In this document: positions 5,445 through 5,490 of the stretch, piece after piece
Position numbering within the stretch: the stretch's first letter is position 1
How the letters are laid out: the number at the start of each line of letters is the position of its first letter
NCBI GenBank assembly: GCA_026987255.1
Contig: JALSNA010000036.1
Coordinates: 1-5,490, forward strand
Direction of reading: 5' to 3'
Origin: Hyphomicrobiales bacterium
GTDB lineage: Bacteria; Pseudomonadota; Alphaproteobacteria; Rhizobiales; Aestuariivirgaceae
Length of the DNA: 5,490 bases
Notes under the pieces: generated by a model
The model's database searches: none
Told to the model about the DNA's origin: nothing
The model's input: the letters and a program-made list of their open reading frames with translations, nothing else
Position numbers and translations under genes: made by a program

Positions 5445-5490
5445 TCAATTCGGTGTCCTGACCGGGAGCCTGGCTCCCTTGCCATCTTGC
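5445..5490 (-). CDS. Possible 3' end of the upstream gene (lptC expected)
   Basis: In most alphaproteobacteria lptC lies directly upstream of lptA. One minus-strand frame reads 14 codons from the window edge (QDGKGARLPVRTPN) to TGA at 5447-5445, leaving 15 bases that hold the lptA ribosome site. This is a normal operon junction. A second frame stays open longer and ends in a TGA that overlaps the lptA start (ATGA), which would also suit coupled genes. The fragment is too short to recognise any LptC feature, so identity rests on gene order alone. A 7-base inverted repeat (5464-5478, GGGAGCC/GGCTCCC) lies in it and has no T-run. Confidence 0.3.
   Translation of the reverse strand, partial: QDGKGARLPVRTPN

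Overview
This window is a chromosomal housekeeping segment of a GC-rich (roughly 60-65% by eye) Gram-negative bacterium, most likely an alphaproteobacterium. The gene order lptA-lptB-rpoN-hpf-ptsN, all read on the minus strand, is the classic neighbourhood of the sigma-54 gene. The two-domain (long) form of the hibernation factor and the style of the RpoN and LptB proteins fit Alphaproteobacteria. I cannot assign an order or genus from the sequence alone.

Layout, left to right. Positions 1-627 (+) hold the C-terminal part of an NCS2-family (UraA-like) uracil/nucleobase permease whose start lies outside the window. Positions 628-948 form a convergent intergenic region with no credible gene. 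It holds four consecutive hairpins: a near-perfect AT-rich palindrome, then three terminator-like structures. Reading on the minus strand from the right edge: possibly the last codons of lptC, then lptA (periplasmic LPS bridge protein), lptB (LPS transporter ATPase), a terminator-like hairpin, a candidate promoter and 11-bp inverted repeat, rpoN (sigma-54), a 169-bp gap with a candidate promoter and leader hairpin, hpf (long ribosome hibernation factor), a 150-bp gap with a good -35 box, ptsN (nitrogen-related EIIA) and finally its intrinsic terminator.

The genes form two functional groups. lptA and lptB (with lptC and the permease subunits elsewhere) move lipopolysaccharide from the inner to the outer membrane. 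rpoN, hpf and ptsN belong to nutrient and stress control: alternative transcription initiation, ribosome dimerisation in stationary phase, and the regulatory nitrogen phosphotransferase. The spacing and candidate promoters suggest each of rpoN, hpf and ptsN can be started separately, while read-through along the cluster remains possible because no strong terminator is seen between rpoN and hpf or between hpf and ptsN.

I found no mobile element, CRISPR array, tRNA, rRNA or obviously new system. The most unusual sequence is the non-coding block at 690-927, above all the 49-nt palindrome at 690-738.
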